Assembly (NCBI GenBank): GCA_003499955.1
Contig: DNRP01000116.1
Span: forward strand, 4,729 to 26,157
DNA: 21,429 bases
Reading direction: 5' to 3'
Origin: Cyanobacteria bacterium UBA9971
GTDB lineage: Bacteria; Cyanobacteriota; Vampirovibrionia; Gastranaerophilales; UBA9971
Shown piece after piece: positions 6,169-12,774 of the stretch. Below the pieces are notes generated by a model. It was not told the DNA's origin and made no database searches. It saw nothing but the letters and a program-made list of their open reading frames with translations. Each line of letters begins with the position of its first letter. The stretch's first letter is position 1. A program made the position numbers and the translations under genes.

Positions 6169-7548
6169 ATGATCGTGTATGATGTAGCTATTATTGGGGC
6201 AGGACCTGCGGGGATATTTTCCGCACTTGAAATCATTAAACTTAAACCGGATTGGAAAGTGGCAATTTTTGAAAAAGGACCGAAAATTACCGAAAGAAAT
6301 TGTTTAACAAGAAACGGATTTAAATGTCCGCCGTGTAAAACTTGTAATCTGCTTTGCGGATGGGGTGGAGCCGGTGCATTTAGTGACGGTAAACTTACCT
6401 TGACACCGGATGTTGGCGGAAATCTTCTTGATTATATGGACAGAAAAGTTCTTGAGGATTTAATTTCGTATACAGATAACATTTATCTTGAACATGGAGC
6501 AACTGAAACTGTTTATGGCGCAAATACCGATGTGATTTCTGATATAGAAAGACGCGCGACTTTGGCTGAATTAAAACTTATTTACTCACCTATAAGACAC
6601 CTTGGAACGGAAAGAAGTCTTGCTGTTCTTGACAGTATGTACCAAAAAGCTGTTGCAGAAGGTGCAGAAGTTTATTCTCAAGAAGTGGCAGAGTCTTTGA
6701 TTGTTGAAAATGGTGAAATAAAAGGATTTACTACAAACAAGGGTCAAAAAATACATGCAAATTATGTAATAGTAGCTCCAGGAAGAGTAGGCGCCGAGTG
6801 GCTTACTAATGAATTTGGAAGTTTGGGAGTGCCGCTTGAAAATAATGCTGTTGATGTTGGCGTAAGGGTTGAACTTCCTGCGCCTGTCATGGAGGAGCTT
6901 ACAGATAAGCTTTATGAGGTAAAACTTGTTTATAATGCACCGACATTTGGCGATGATGTTAGAACTTTTTGTATGAATCCTCATGGAGAAGTTGTTTGCG
7001 AAAATTATGAAGGAATAACCACTGTTAACGGTCATAGTTGGGCAAATAAGAAGACTAAAAATACAAATTTTTCGCTTTTGGTTAGCAAAAAATTTACAGA
7101 ACCTTTTAATGAGCCTATAGCTTACGGTCAGCATATAGCAAGACTCGCCAATATGCTGGGCGGAGGACTTCTTGTTCAAAGATTTGGTGATCTGTTAGAT
7201 GGAAGAAGATCCACTCCTGAAAAAATAAAACAGGGAACTGTAGTTCCGACATTTGCGGCTGCCACCCCCGGAGATTTAAGTCTTGTACTGCCTTACAGAC
7301 ATTTGACAAGCATAATTGAAATGCTTGAAGCTCTTGATAAAATAGCCCCTGGTGTAGCATCAAGATACACGCTTCTTTATGGTATTGAAGTCAAATTTTA
7401 CAGCGCAAGAGTAAAATTGAGCAGAGAGCTTGAAACCGAGGGAATTAAAAACTTATTTGCGATAGGTGATGGCGCGGGCGTTACAAGAGGCTTGATTCAG
7501 GCTTCCGCTTCCGGCGTTCACGTTGCAAGAGTGATTTGTTCAAGATAA
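6169..7548 (+). CDS. FAD-dependent oxidoreductase, COG2509-like
   Basis: The 459-residue soluble flavoprotein has an N-terminal Rossmann dinucleotide fold, 'VAIIGAGPAGIFSALE', with GAGPAG at residues 9-14, and a second FAD-contacting 'FAIGDGAGVTRGLIQASASG' at the C-terminus. A cysteine cluster 'CPPCKTCNLLCG' precedes 'WGGAGAFSDGKLTL', the wording of the 'uncharacterized FAD-dependent dehydrogenase' family. Family members have no firmly assigned substrate that I can name, so the reaction is left open. The ATG at 6169 is only 3 bases after AAGGA (6161-6165); the GTG at 6175 is 9 bases after it, so the true start may be GTG, giving MYDVAIIGAGPAG. The gene lies downstream of the prepilin gene and its leader is a duplicate of the prepilin leader. 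A hairpin follows the stop codon. Confidence 0.85.
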   Translation: MIVYDVAIIGAGPAGIFSALEIIKLKPDWKVAIFEKGPKITERNCLTRNGFKCPPCKTCNLLCGWGGAGAFSDGKLTLTPDVGGNLLDYMDRKVLEDLISYTDNIYLEHGATETVYGANTDVISDIERRATLAELKLIYSPIRHLGTERSLAVLDSMYQKAVAEGAEVYSQEVAESLIVENGEIKGFTTNKGQKIHANYVIVAPGRVGAEWLTNEFGSLGVPLENNAVDVGVRVELPAPVMEELTDKLYEVKLVYNAPTFGDDVRTFCMNPHGEVVCENYEGITTVNGHSWANKKTKNTNFSLLVSKKFTEPFNEPIAYGQHIARLANMLGGGLLVQRFGDLLDGRRSTPEKIKQGTVVPTFAAATPGDLSLVLPYRHLTSIIEMLEALDKIAPGVASRYTLLYGIEVKFYSARVKLSRELETEGIKNLFAIGDGAGVTRGLIQASASGVHVARVICSR

Positions 7549-7552
7549 AAAA

Positions 7553-7577
7553 GGCTGTCCATTCTTTTGAGACAACC
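7553..7577 (-). terminator. Probable terminator between convergent genes
   Basis: GGCTGTC (7553-7559) pairs with GACAACC (7571-7577), one mismatch, 11-base loop. On the minus strand the stem is followed by CCTTTTTTATC, a good U-tract, so it best fits termination of the small minus-strand gene that ends 26 bases away. On the plus strand it is followed by 'TCTTTATTATT' and could also end the oxidoreductase transcript. Confidence 0.55.
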
Positions 7578-7602
7578 TCTTTATTATTCCTTTAATAAAC
7601 TT

Positions 7603-7860
7603 TTATTTTTGTTTTGCTAATTTTTTTCCTAATCTTATCAAAGTAGCCGCTGCCTTTTTAAGGCTATCTTTATAAAATGGCTTATCATCAAGTAAGAGAG
7701 TAGGGTTTTTTAGAAGAGATAAAAAAGATTCATTTTTTTGAGTTGGCATATGAGCAAGCATTTTACTTTCAGCAATGATTATTGCTGCTGCTTTACCTAG
7801 CACTTTACTTTTTTCATTTCCGCTAAATGCAACCTTTTGAGACACGGAATTGATTTGCAT
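7603..7860 (-). CDS. Small protein of unknown function with N-terminal INSVS..F.GN motif
   Basis: This is an 85-residue basic protein I do not recognise. It starts MQINSVSQKVAFSGNEKS and then has an alanine-rich helix ('LGKAAAIIIAES', about 21-32) and a lysine-rich C-terminus ('LIRLGKKLAKQK'). It has no signal peptide or convincing membrane segment. The start is well supported: AAGGGGA lies a few bases before the ATG at 7858-7860. The start 'INSVSxxxxFSGN' resembles that of the protein at 12183-12698 ('MLITQSNLSFRG') and more loosely the EF-hand protein at 18936-19532 ('MLLINSLTGPFDF'). I take this to be a lineage-specific N-terminal signature of unknown meaning. The gene is probably monocistronic, with a terminator just downstream. 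Confidence 0.65.
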   Translation of the reverse strand: MQINSVSQKVAFSGNEKSKVLGKAAAIIIAESKMLAHMPTQKNESFLSLLKNPTLLLDDKPFYKDSLKKAAATLIRLGKKLAKQK

Positions 7861-7929
7861 GATTTTCCCCTTTATTTATTTTTAAATCACATATACTTAA
7901 AGAACCCTCAAGAAAAAAATTGTTACCCC

Positions 7930-7977
7930 TCCCCATATTGCTTTTTTAAACATAGAGCACAAAAAGCAATATGGGGA
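7930..7977. repeat. Perfect 17-bp inverted repeat (hairpin)
   Basis: TCCCCATATTGCTTTTT (7930-7946) and its exact reverse complement (7961-7977) are separated by 14 bases. It lies in the 273-bp gap between the divergent genes starting at 7860 and 8134. There is no U-tract directly after the stem on either strand, so a simple rho-independent terminator is unlikely. No other feature is evident in the gap. Confidence 0.8.
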
Positions 7978-8133
7978 AACAGCCTGTTTTTACATGTCTT
8001 AACAAAAAATCAGGGCTTTGAACCGATTTATGCTTATGTTATAAATTGGACATAGTTATTAATTGTATCAAAAGCTGGATAAAATAACTAAATAGAATAT
8101 AGCGTTGTAATTAACTAGACTATTAACAAAATT

Positions 8134-9015
8134 ATGGGTGGTAGACGAATACTTCCGATTGTTTTGAACTACAATCAACCGGAAGAGACTGATAAAATTT
8201 ATGAAAAACTTGTTAAAGACGGGTTTGAAGATATAATTTCCGTCGATAATGGTTCAAATCTTATGCCGCTGGCAAAATCGGCAAATTTTATCCTGCCTAA
8301 AAATATTAAAGCCGTTGGACAGACTAAAATGGCTTTGCTTTATGCCATGGACTATTTTCCGGCAGATTATTACTGGATTATAAATACCAGCAGCGAACTT
8401 CTTGAAGAAATAAATTATAAAAAAAGATTGAATAAATCTCTTGATAATATAAAAAAGAAAAATATTAAAATAGGCATTCTTTCACCCGCTTTGATTTCTA
8501 ATGAGACCATAAAACACCAGATATATAAAGAAAAACCGAAATATAATTATTCTTTATGCTGCTGGTGTGAATGTATAGCGCCTTTAATAAGTCATGAACT
8601 TATTGAAAAAACTCGTATTAATCGGACGGGATATTTTGAACCGAGAGCGCAAAGAGGCTGGGTAACCACTCATGAACTCGGTTATGAAGCTGCCCAAAAC
8701 GAGATGTGGTGGATTTTGGATCATAAACTTCCTGTAAAATGGAACAGAAACCTCGGTTATAAAAAAAATATCGGTGGAGAATCATTAATTAGATATCGTG
8801 CAGAAGCAGCTGCCGAAATGAAAAGTATTTTGAGTGACAAATACGGTAAATATTGGCGTATAAAGCTTTATTTGAACTTTATTAAAAAAACTAAACAAAA
8901 AAAATTTCCTTATAAAGTAATCCCTTACGATCCTTTCGGCGTTTGGAAAATGTTTTTCACCAGATTTTATGGAGAAAAAGCCGTTAAAAATTTGGCTTAT
9001 TATTGTATATTTTAA
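8134..9015 (+). CDS. Probable glycosyltransferase, family 2-like (GT-A fold)
   Basis: The 293-residue protein opens with 'ILPIVLNYNQPEETDKIYEKL' and 'DIISVDNGSN', the β1 strand and 'xDNGS' nucleotide-sugar-binding pattern of GT2 glycosyltransferases. 'DYYWIINTSSEL' (about 79-90) would sit where GT2 enzymes have the DxD-like metal site, but a clean DxD is missing. The middle holds a Trp/Cys-rich stretch 'SLCCWCECIAPLISHELIEK', comparable to the acceptor region where many GT2 enzymes read 'G..xxxrr..', and 'GYFEPRAQRGWVTTHELGYEA'. The C-terminal third is basic and has no membrane helix, so it would act in the cytoplasm or at the inner membrane face. No ribosome site precedes the ATG and an in-frame TAG lies 18 bases upstream, so there is no longer form. 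Sugar and acceptor are unknown; the nearby rml genes make a rhamnosyl or surface-glycan role plausible. Confidence 0.6.
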   Translation: MGGRRILPIVLNYNQPEETDKIYEKLVKDGFEDIISVDNGSNLMPLAKSANFILPKNIKAVGQTKMALLYAMDYFPADYYWIINTSSELLEEINYKKRLNKSLDNIKKKNIKIGILSPALISNETIKHQIYKEKPKYNYSLCCWCECIAPLISHELIEKTRINRTGYFEPRAQRGWVTTHELGYEAAQNEMWWILDHKLPVKWNRNLGYKKNIGGESLIRYRAEAAAEMKSILSDKYGKYWRIKLYLNFIKKTKQKKFPYKVIPYDPFGVWKMFFTRFYGEKAVKNLAYYCIF

Positions 9016-9028
9016 AAGTAACTTAAAT

Positions 9029-9080
9029 TTGCATATTGTATAGTAAATGTAATAAAATGCTTTAAAGATGGTATTATAAT
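9029..9080 (+). promoter_or_regulatory. Candidate promoter region for the receiver-only regulator
   Basis: TTGCAT (9029-9034) and TAAAAT (9053-9058) are 18 bp apart, and a second -10-like TATAAT occurs at 9075-9080. Either could drive the regulator starting at 9155. The region is AT-rich, so chance matches are possible. Confidence 0.35.
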
Positions 9081-9154
9081 AAATTAAATAGTGAAAAATT
9101 TACCTATATAAAAATAATTTTGCATTGATATGTTTGGAGGAGAAAAGGTAAAAA

Positions 9155-9562
9155 ATGAAAAGTATTATTGTTGATGATGATAAAATTTGTGGAAATATAT
9201 TTAAAACAGAACTTTCAAAATACGGACAATGCGATTTTGTAGATAACGGAAAGAAGGCTTTAGAGGCATATCAAGAATCTATAGAACAAGGATCTCCTTA
9301 TCAGCTTATGGTGCTTGATATTATAATGCCAGATATGGATGGCGGCGAGGTTTTGAGGTCAATAAGACGTATTGAATCAGAAAAAAACATTTGGGAAATG
9401 GATAGATTGCGGGTAGTAATTACAACCGCTTACGATGATTGGTATAACAGGAAAATTATTATAAGTAAGTTAAATTGTATCTACGAAAATTATTTTATAA
9501 AATCTTCTGATATGAGTGAATTTTTAGATAAAGTTCATGAATTGGGTTTTGTTTTAGATTAA
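9155..9562 (+). CDS. Receiver-only (CheY-like) response regulator
   Basis: This is a 135-residue stand-alone receiver domain. The acidic pocket is DDD at 7-9, the phosphoacceptor is D55 in 'VLDIIMPDMDGGE', the switch residue is T90 or T91 in 'VVITTAY', and the conserved lysine is K116 in 'FIKSSD'. The usual KP pair is KS here. There is no output domain, so it probably signals by protein contact (motility, phosphorelay or kinase control). No kinase is adjacent. GGAGGAG at 9136-9142 and AAAAGG nearer to the ATG give a strong start. Its stop TAA (9560-9562) overlaps the stop codon of the convergent rmlD by two bases (genes overlap 4 bp), leaving no room for a terminator between them. Confidence 0.88.
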   Translation: MKSIIVDDDKICGNIFKTELSKYGQCDFVDNGKKALEAYQESIEQGSPYQLMVLDIIMPDMDGGEVLRSIRRIESEKNIWEMDRLRVVITTAYDDWYNRKIIISKLNCIYENYFIKSSDMSEFLDKVHELGFVLD

Positions 9563-10392
9563 AAAGTTGCCGTATTTTCGAGATATTTTTGTAGAGATTC
9601 TTCCCAAGTTCTGCAAAGGTTGTTGTTTTCCATCACAGAATTTCGCGGTCTTTTTGCGGGGCGAGGAAATTCCTTTGTGGTTACCGGAAGAATTTCGATA
9701 TTTATGTTTTTAAGTTCAAAAATTTTCTTCGCAAATCCGTACCACGTTATAAAATTGCTTCCGCAAACATGATAAATCCCGTAAGGATTTTTATTTTCAA
9801 TGATATTTAAAATTCCTTCCGCCAGATCATAAGTCCATGTCGGACAACCCTTCTGGTCGTCCACAACTTTCAAAACAGACTGGGTTTTAGAGAGATTAAT
9901 CATCGTATCAACAAAATTCTTACCGTTTTTGCCGTATAACCAGCTTGTTCTCGTTATAAAATGCTTGGAATTATATTTTTTGACAGCTAATTCGCCTGCC
10001 AGTTTTGATTCCCCATAAACGCTCTGTGGATTTGTTTTGTCATCAGGAAGATAAGCCGAATCTTTTCCCCCGTCAAACACATAATCCGTGCTTATATAGA
10101 CAATCGGAATGTTTTTTTCAGCCGTAATTTTTGCGAGGTTTTCCGCGCCTTTTTCGTTTATGAGAAAAGCTTTTTCTCTTTCGGTTTCTGCCAAGTCAAC
10201 ATTGGTAAAAGCCGCAGCATGAATTACAAAATCACACTCTAAATCTTTGAAATAGTTTGTTACACTGACCTCGTCGGTAATATTAAAGTCTTCAATATCA
10301 ACAGGGATGACTTTATAGCCTCTTTTAGAGAAAATTTTGACGGCATCCTGCCCGAACATGCCTTTTGCGCCTGTTAAAAGTATTGTTTTCAT
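9559..10392 (-). CDS. rmlD: dTDP-4-dehydrorhamnose reductase
   Basis: RmlD carries out the last step of dTDP-L-rhamnose synthesis, NAD(P)H reduction of dTDP-4-keto-L-rhamnose. The 277-residue SDR-type protein has the dinucleotide motif 'TGAKGMFG' (G8, G11, G14), 'VIHAAAFTNVD' (57-66), 'STDYVFDG' (101-108) and the catalytic Y126-x3-K130 in 'YGESKLAGE'. 'GCPTWTYDLAEGI' is characteristic of RmlD. Length is slightly below the usual 290-300. The gene starts one base after the rmlB stop and ends overlapping the convergent receiver-only regulator. It is the last gene of rmlC-rmlB-rmlD. Confidence 0.95.
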   Translation of the reverse strand: MKTILLTGAKGMFGQDAVKIFSKRGYKVIPVDIEDFNITDEVSVTNYFKDLECDFVIHAAAFTNVDLAETEREKAFLINEKGAENLAKITAEKNIPIVYISTDYVFDGGKDSAYLPDDKTNPQSVYGESKLAGELAVKKYNSKHFITRTSWLYGKNGKNFVDTMINLSKTQSVLKVVDDQKGCPTWTYDLAEGILNIIENKNPYGIYHVCGSNFITWYGFAKKIFELKNINIEILPVTTKEFPRPAKRPRNSVMENNNLCRTWEESLQKYLENTATF

Positions 10393-10393
10393 T

Positions 10394-11371
10394 TTACACT
10401 GCCACTTTTTTGTTCAGAATATTATTTATCCAGTCCTGATTATTCAAATACCATTGAATTGTCAGCTTAATTCCTTCCTCAAAAGTTACGGAAGGCTTCC
10501 AGCCAAGTTCTTTCTGGATTTTTGAACTGTCAATCGCATATCTTCTATCGTGTCCAAGCCTGTCTTCAACGTATTTTATGAGAGATTCAGGTTTGCCGAG
10601 TTCTTTTAAAAGCAGTTTTGTTATCTCGATATTTGGTTTTTCGTTGTTTCCGCCAATATTATAGACTTCGCCTTCTCTGCCTTTGTGTAAAACCGCGTCT
10701 ATTGCGCTGCAATGGTCGTAAACATAAAGCCAATCCCTTACATTCATTCCATCTCCGTATACAGGAACTTGTTTGTCCTGAAGAATATTGGAAATAAACA
10801 GTGGAATTAATTTTTCCGGGAACTGGTAAGGTCCATAGTTATTTGAACATCTGGTAATTAAAACAGGCTGTTTAAAAGTTTCAAAATATGACCTTGCAAT
10901 CATATCAGCGGATGCTTTGCTTGCAGAATAAGGACTGTTTGGAGCAATATGTGTTTCTTCCGTAAAATATCCCGTATTTCCTAAAGTTCCGTAAACTTCA
11001 TCTGTGGAAACTTGAACATATCTTGATAATTTAAGTTCTTTAGCCGTGTTTAAAAGATTATGAGTGCCTAAAATGTTTGTATTAATGAAAACATCAGGGT
11101 CGGTGATGCTTCTGTCTACATGGCTTTCCGCCGCGAAGTTCAGACAGCAGTCAACTTGCGAAAGCAGTTCTCTGGCAAGCTTTTTGTCGCAAATATCACC
11201 ATGAACAAAAGTATAATTCGGATTGTTTTCAACATCTTTTAAGTTTTCAAGATTTCCCGCATAAGTAAGTAGATCAAGGTTAATAACTTTATAATCAGGA
11301 TATTTGTTCAGAATATGCGTGATAAAACAGCTTCCAATAAATCCTGCTCCGCCTGTTACTAGTAAATTCAT
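10394..11371 (-). CDS. rmlB: dTDP-glucose 4,6-dehydratase
   Basis: RmlB oxidises and dehydrates dTDP-glucose to dTDP-4-keto-6-deoxyglucose with bound NAD+. The 325-residue extended SDR enzyme has 'TGGAGFIGS' (6-14), 'FAAESHVDRSI' (79-89), the catalytic T123-D124-E125 in 'STDEVYG', Y148-x3-K152 in 'YSASKAS', and 'RCSNNYGPYQFPEKLIPLFI', which is very typical of RmlB. The ATG at 11369-11371 has GAGGAGG upstream at a slightly long spacing (about 11 bases). The 92-bp gap to rmlC is mostly a palindromic repeat. It is followed one base later by rmlD. Confidence 0.97.
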   Translation of the reverse strand: MNLLVTGGAGFIGSCFITHILNKYPDYKVINLDLLTYAGNLENLKDVENNPNYTFVHGDICDKKLARELLSQVDCCLNFAAESHVDRSITDPDVFINTNILGTHNLLNTAKELKLSRYVQVSTDEVYGTLGNTGYFTEETHIAPNSPYSASKASADMIARSYFETFKQPVLITRCSNNYGPYQFPEKLIPLFISNILQDKQVPVYGDGMNVRDWLYVYDHCSAIDAVLHKGREGEVYNIGGNNEKPNIEITKLLLKELGKPESLIKYVEDRLGHDRRYAIDSSKIQKELGWKPSVTFEEGIKLTIQWYLNNQDWINNILNKKVAV

Positions 11372-11391
11372 TTATTTTGTGTCCTCCTCTT

Positions 11392-11478
11392 TGTCATTCT
11401 GAGGGTTTTATCCCGAAAAATCTGTCCATTTGAGTATTTGCACTATTTGACAGATCCTTCGTTTTACTCAGGATGACA
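11392..11478. repeat. Palindromic repeat, TGTCATYCTGAG type, within the rml operon (copy R3)
   Basis: The left end TGTCATTCTGAG...TCTGTC and the right end GACAGATCC...CTCAGGATGACA are inverted copies of one unit (87 bp in all). The right arm overlaps the end of rmlC and provides its last codons and stop; the left arm ends just before the rmlB ribosome site. In the mRNA it would fold into a long hairpin between rmlC and rmlB. Confidence 0.8.
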
Positions 11479-12036
11479 GTTTAATTGATTAGTTTTCTCT
11501 TTATATTCATTAAATATCGGTAAAATTCTATCTTTTTCTGAAACCAGCGGGTTTTTAACCTGCCAGTCTATGTTTAATTCCTCATCATTCCATCTGATGC
11601 CGGCATCGCATTCCGGCGCATATTCATTTGAAGCTTTATATAAGACTTCTGCTTCATCAGAAAGCACAGAAAACCCGTGAGCAAACCCTTCAGGGATATA
11701 AAGCATTTTTTTGTTTTCTTCAGAAAGCTCTATGCCGAACCATTTCCCGAAATTTTTTGAACCATGTCTGATATCAACAGCCACATCAAAGATTTTTCCG
11801 CGAATACATCTTACAAGCTTTGCCTGTGCTTTAGGAAAATGCTGAAAATGAAGCCCTCTAATCACGTCTTTCGTGGATTTTGAGTGGTTATCCTGAAAAA
11901 AATTAATGTTTATTCCGTTGGCTATAAACACGGAAGCCTTATATGTTTCAAGGAAAAAACCCCTGTTGTCCCCAAAAATCTTTGGTTCGACAACAATAAC
12001 GCCTTCTAATTCAGTTTTATGAAATATAAATCCCAT
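11464..12036 (-). CDS. rmlC: dTDP-4-dehydrorhamnose 3,5-epimerase
   Basis: RmlC epimerises dTDP-4-keto-6-deoxyglucose at C3 and C5 in the dTDP-rhamnose pathway. The 190-residue cupin has 'FGDNRGFFLETY' (21-32), catalytic H63 in 'VIRGLHFQ', K73 in 'QAKLVRCIRGKIFDVAVDIR', 'YIPEGFAHGFSVLSD' (113-127) and catalytic Y133 in 'VLYKAS'. Length is normal. The final residues, NCHPE, and the stop are encoded by the intergenic palindromic repeat (CTGTCATCCTGAG), so the native C-terminus may have been replaced when the repeat inserted; this tail is outside the catalytic core. GAGAGA precedes the ATG at 12034-12036. It is the first gene of rmlC-rmlB-rmlD. Confidence 0.95.
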   Translation of the reverse strand: MGFIFHKTELEGVIVVEPKIFGDNRGFFLETYKASVFIANGININFFQDNHSKSTKDVIRGLHFQHFPKAQAKLVRCIRGKIFDVAVDIRHGSKNFGKWFGIELSEENKKMLYIPEGFAHGFSVLSDEAEVLYKASNEYAPECDAGIRWNDEELNIDWQVKNPLVSEKDRILPIFNEYKEKTNQLNCHPE

Positions 12037-12182
12037 TTTTCTCTCAAAATAATAACTTCAATTTATTTTACTATCTTTGTTTGTTAAGTTTTGTAAAAAT
12101 GAAGTGGGAAATATTAGCATCTTTTTTCCTTCAGGTGATTTGTATAAACAGAATTTAAAATTTAACAAAAGGAAATAAAATA

Positions 12183-12698
12183 ATGCTAATAACACAATCA
12201 AATTTATCTTTTAGAGGAAGACCCGACGATTTTAAAGTTGTTACAAAAGGTAAAGAGTCTGAAATAACGTCAGAAGACAAGGAAGATTTAAAAATTGCCA
12301 ATAAAAAAATCGAACAAATGAAACAAGAATTCCTTGATCATAGAGGATCAGATGGAGATAAATTTACTGTTAATATTGAATTAGATGCGGATAGACCAGC
12401 TTATGATGCATGTGACTGCAGTTATCCACACTCTACAATTTTCGGACAATATACATTTCGTGAACCGCGTACAAGAACCACAGCAACAAACATAATAACA
12501 GAAAATAATGCAACTTCTTACAGATATCGCAATCCTGATTTAAAAAATGCTGATGAAGTTTTAGATTTTCTTAGAGAGAATTTAAATACGCCCAAAGAGG
12601 AACTGGAAGAAGTAAAACCTGTTCCACTGGAGGATAAAAAAGACAATAAATTTTTAAGTTTTTTCCAAAATTGTTTAAAGAGTCTAAAACAGAGTTAA
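12183..12698 (+). CDS. Protein of unknown function with N-terminal S-x-x-F-R-G motif
   Basis: I do not recognise this 171-residue hydrophilic protein. It starts MLITQSNLSFRGRPDDF and continues with a charged helical region ('SEDKEDLKIANKKIEQMKQE', about 31-50), a central part with 'VNIELDADRPAYDACDCSYP' and a Thr/Asn-rich stretch, and an acidic linker before 'KFLSFFQNCLKSLKQS'. No signal peptide or membrane helix is seen. The start has AAAAGGA about 9 bases upstream. The N-terminal 'S-x-x-F-R-G' is like 'VAFSGN' in the protein at 7603-7860. It is bounded by the divergent rmlC and the convergent pepA, so it is its own transcription unit. The 146-bp gap before it is AT-rich and shows no clear element. 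Confidence 0.65.
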   Translation: MLITQSNLSFRGRPDDFKVVTKGKESEITSEDKEDLKIANKKIEQMKQEFLDHRGSDGDKFTVNIELDADRPAYDACDCSYPHSTIFGQYTFREPRTRTTATNIITENNATSYRYRNPDLKNADEVLDFLRENLNTPKEELEEVKPVPLEDKKDNKFLSFFQNCLKSLKQS

Positions 12699-12719
12699 GG
12701 AACCAAGAATAAGTTTTAG

Positions 12720-12753
12720 AAGCTGTTTTGTAAAAAAAGAAATAAATCAGCTT
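12720..12753. terminator. Weak hairpin between convergent genes
   Basis: AAGCTG (12720-12725) and CAGCTT (12748-12753) form a 6-bp stem with a 22-base loop rich in A, followed by TT on the plus strand. It is placed between the convergent unknown gene and pepA. The stem is short and the loop long, so this is a tentative call. Confidence 0.25.
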
Positions 12754-12774
12754 TTAAATTTAGACATTATCATT

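Noticed and set aside
6586..7179. 197-residue minus-strand ORF
   Set aside because: Antisense shadow of the FAD oxidoreductase; cysteine-, phenylalanine- and isoleucine-rich with no family features.
7837..8055. Plus-strand ORF spanning the 17-bp hairpin
   Set aside because: It starts inside the opposite-strand small gene, has no ribosome site and crosses a perfect inverted repeat.
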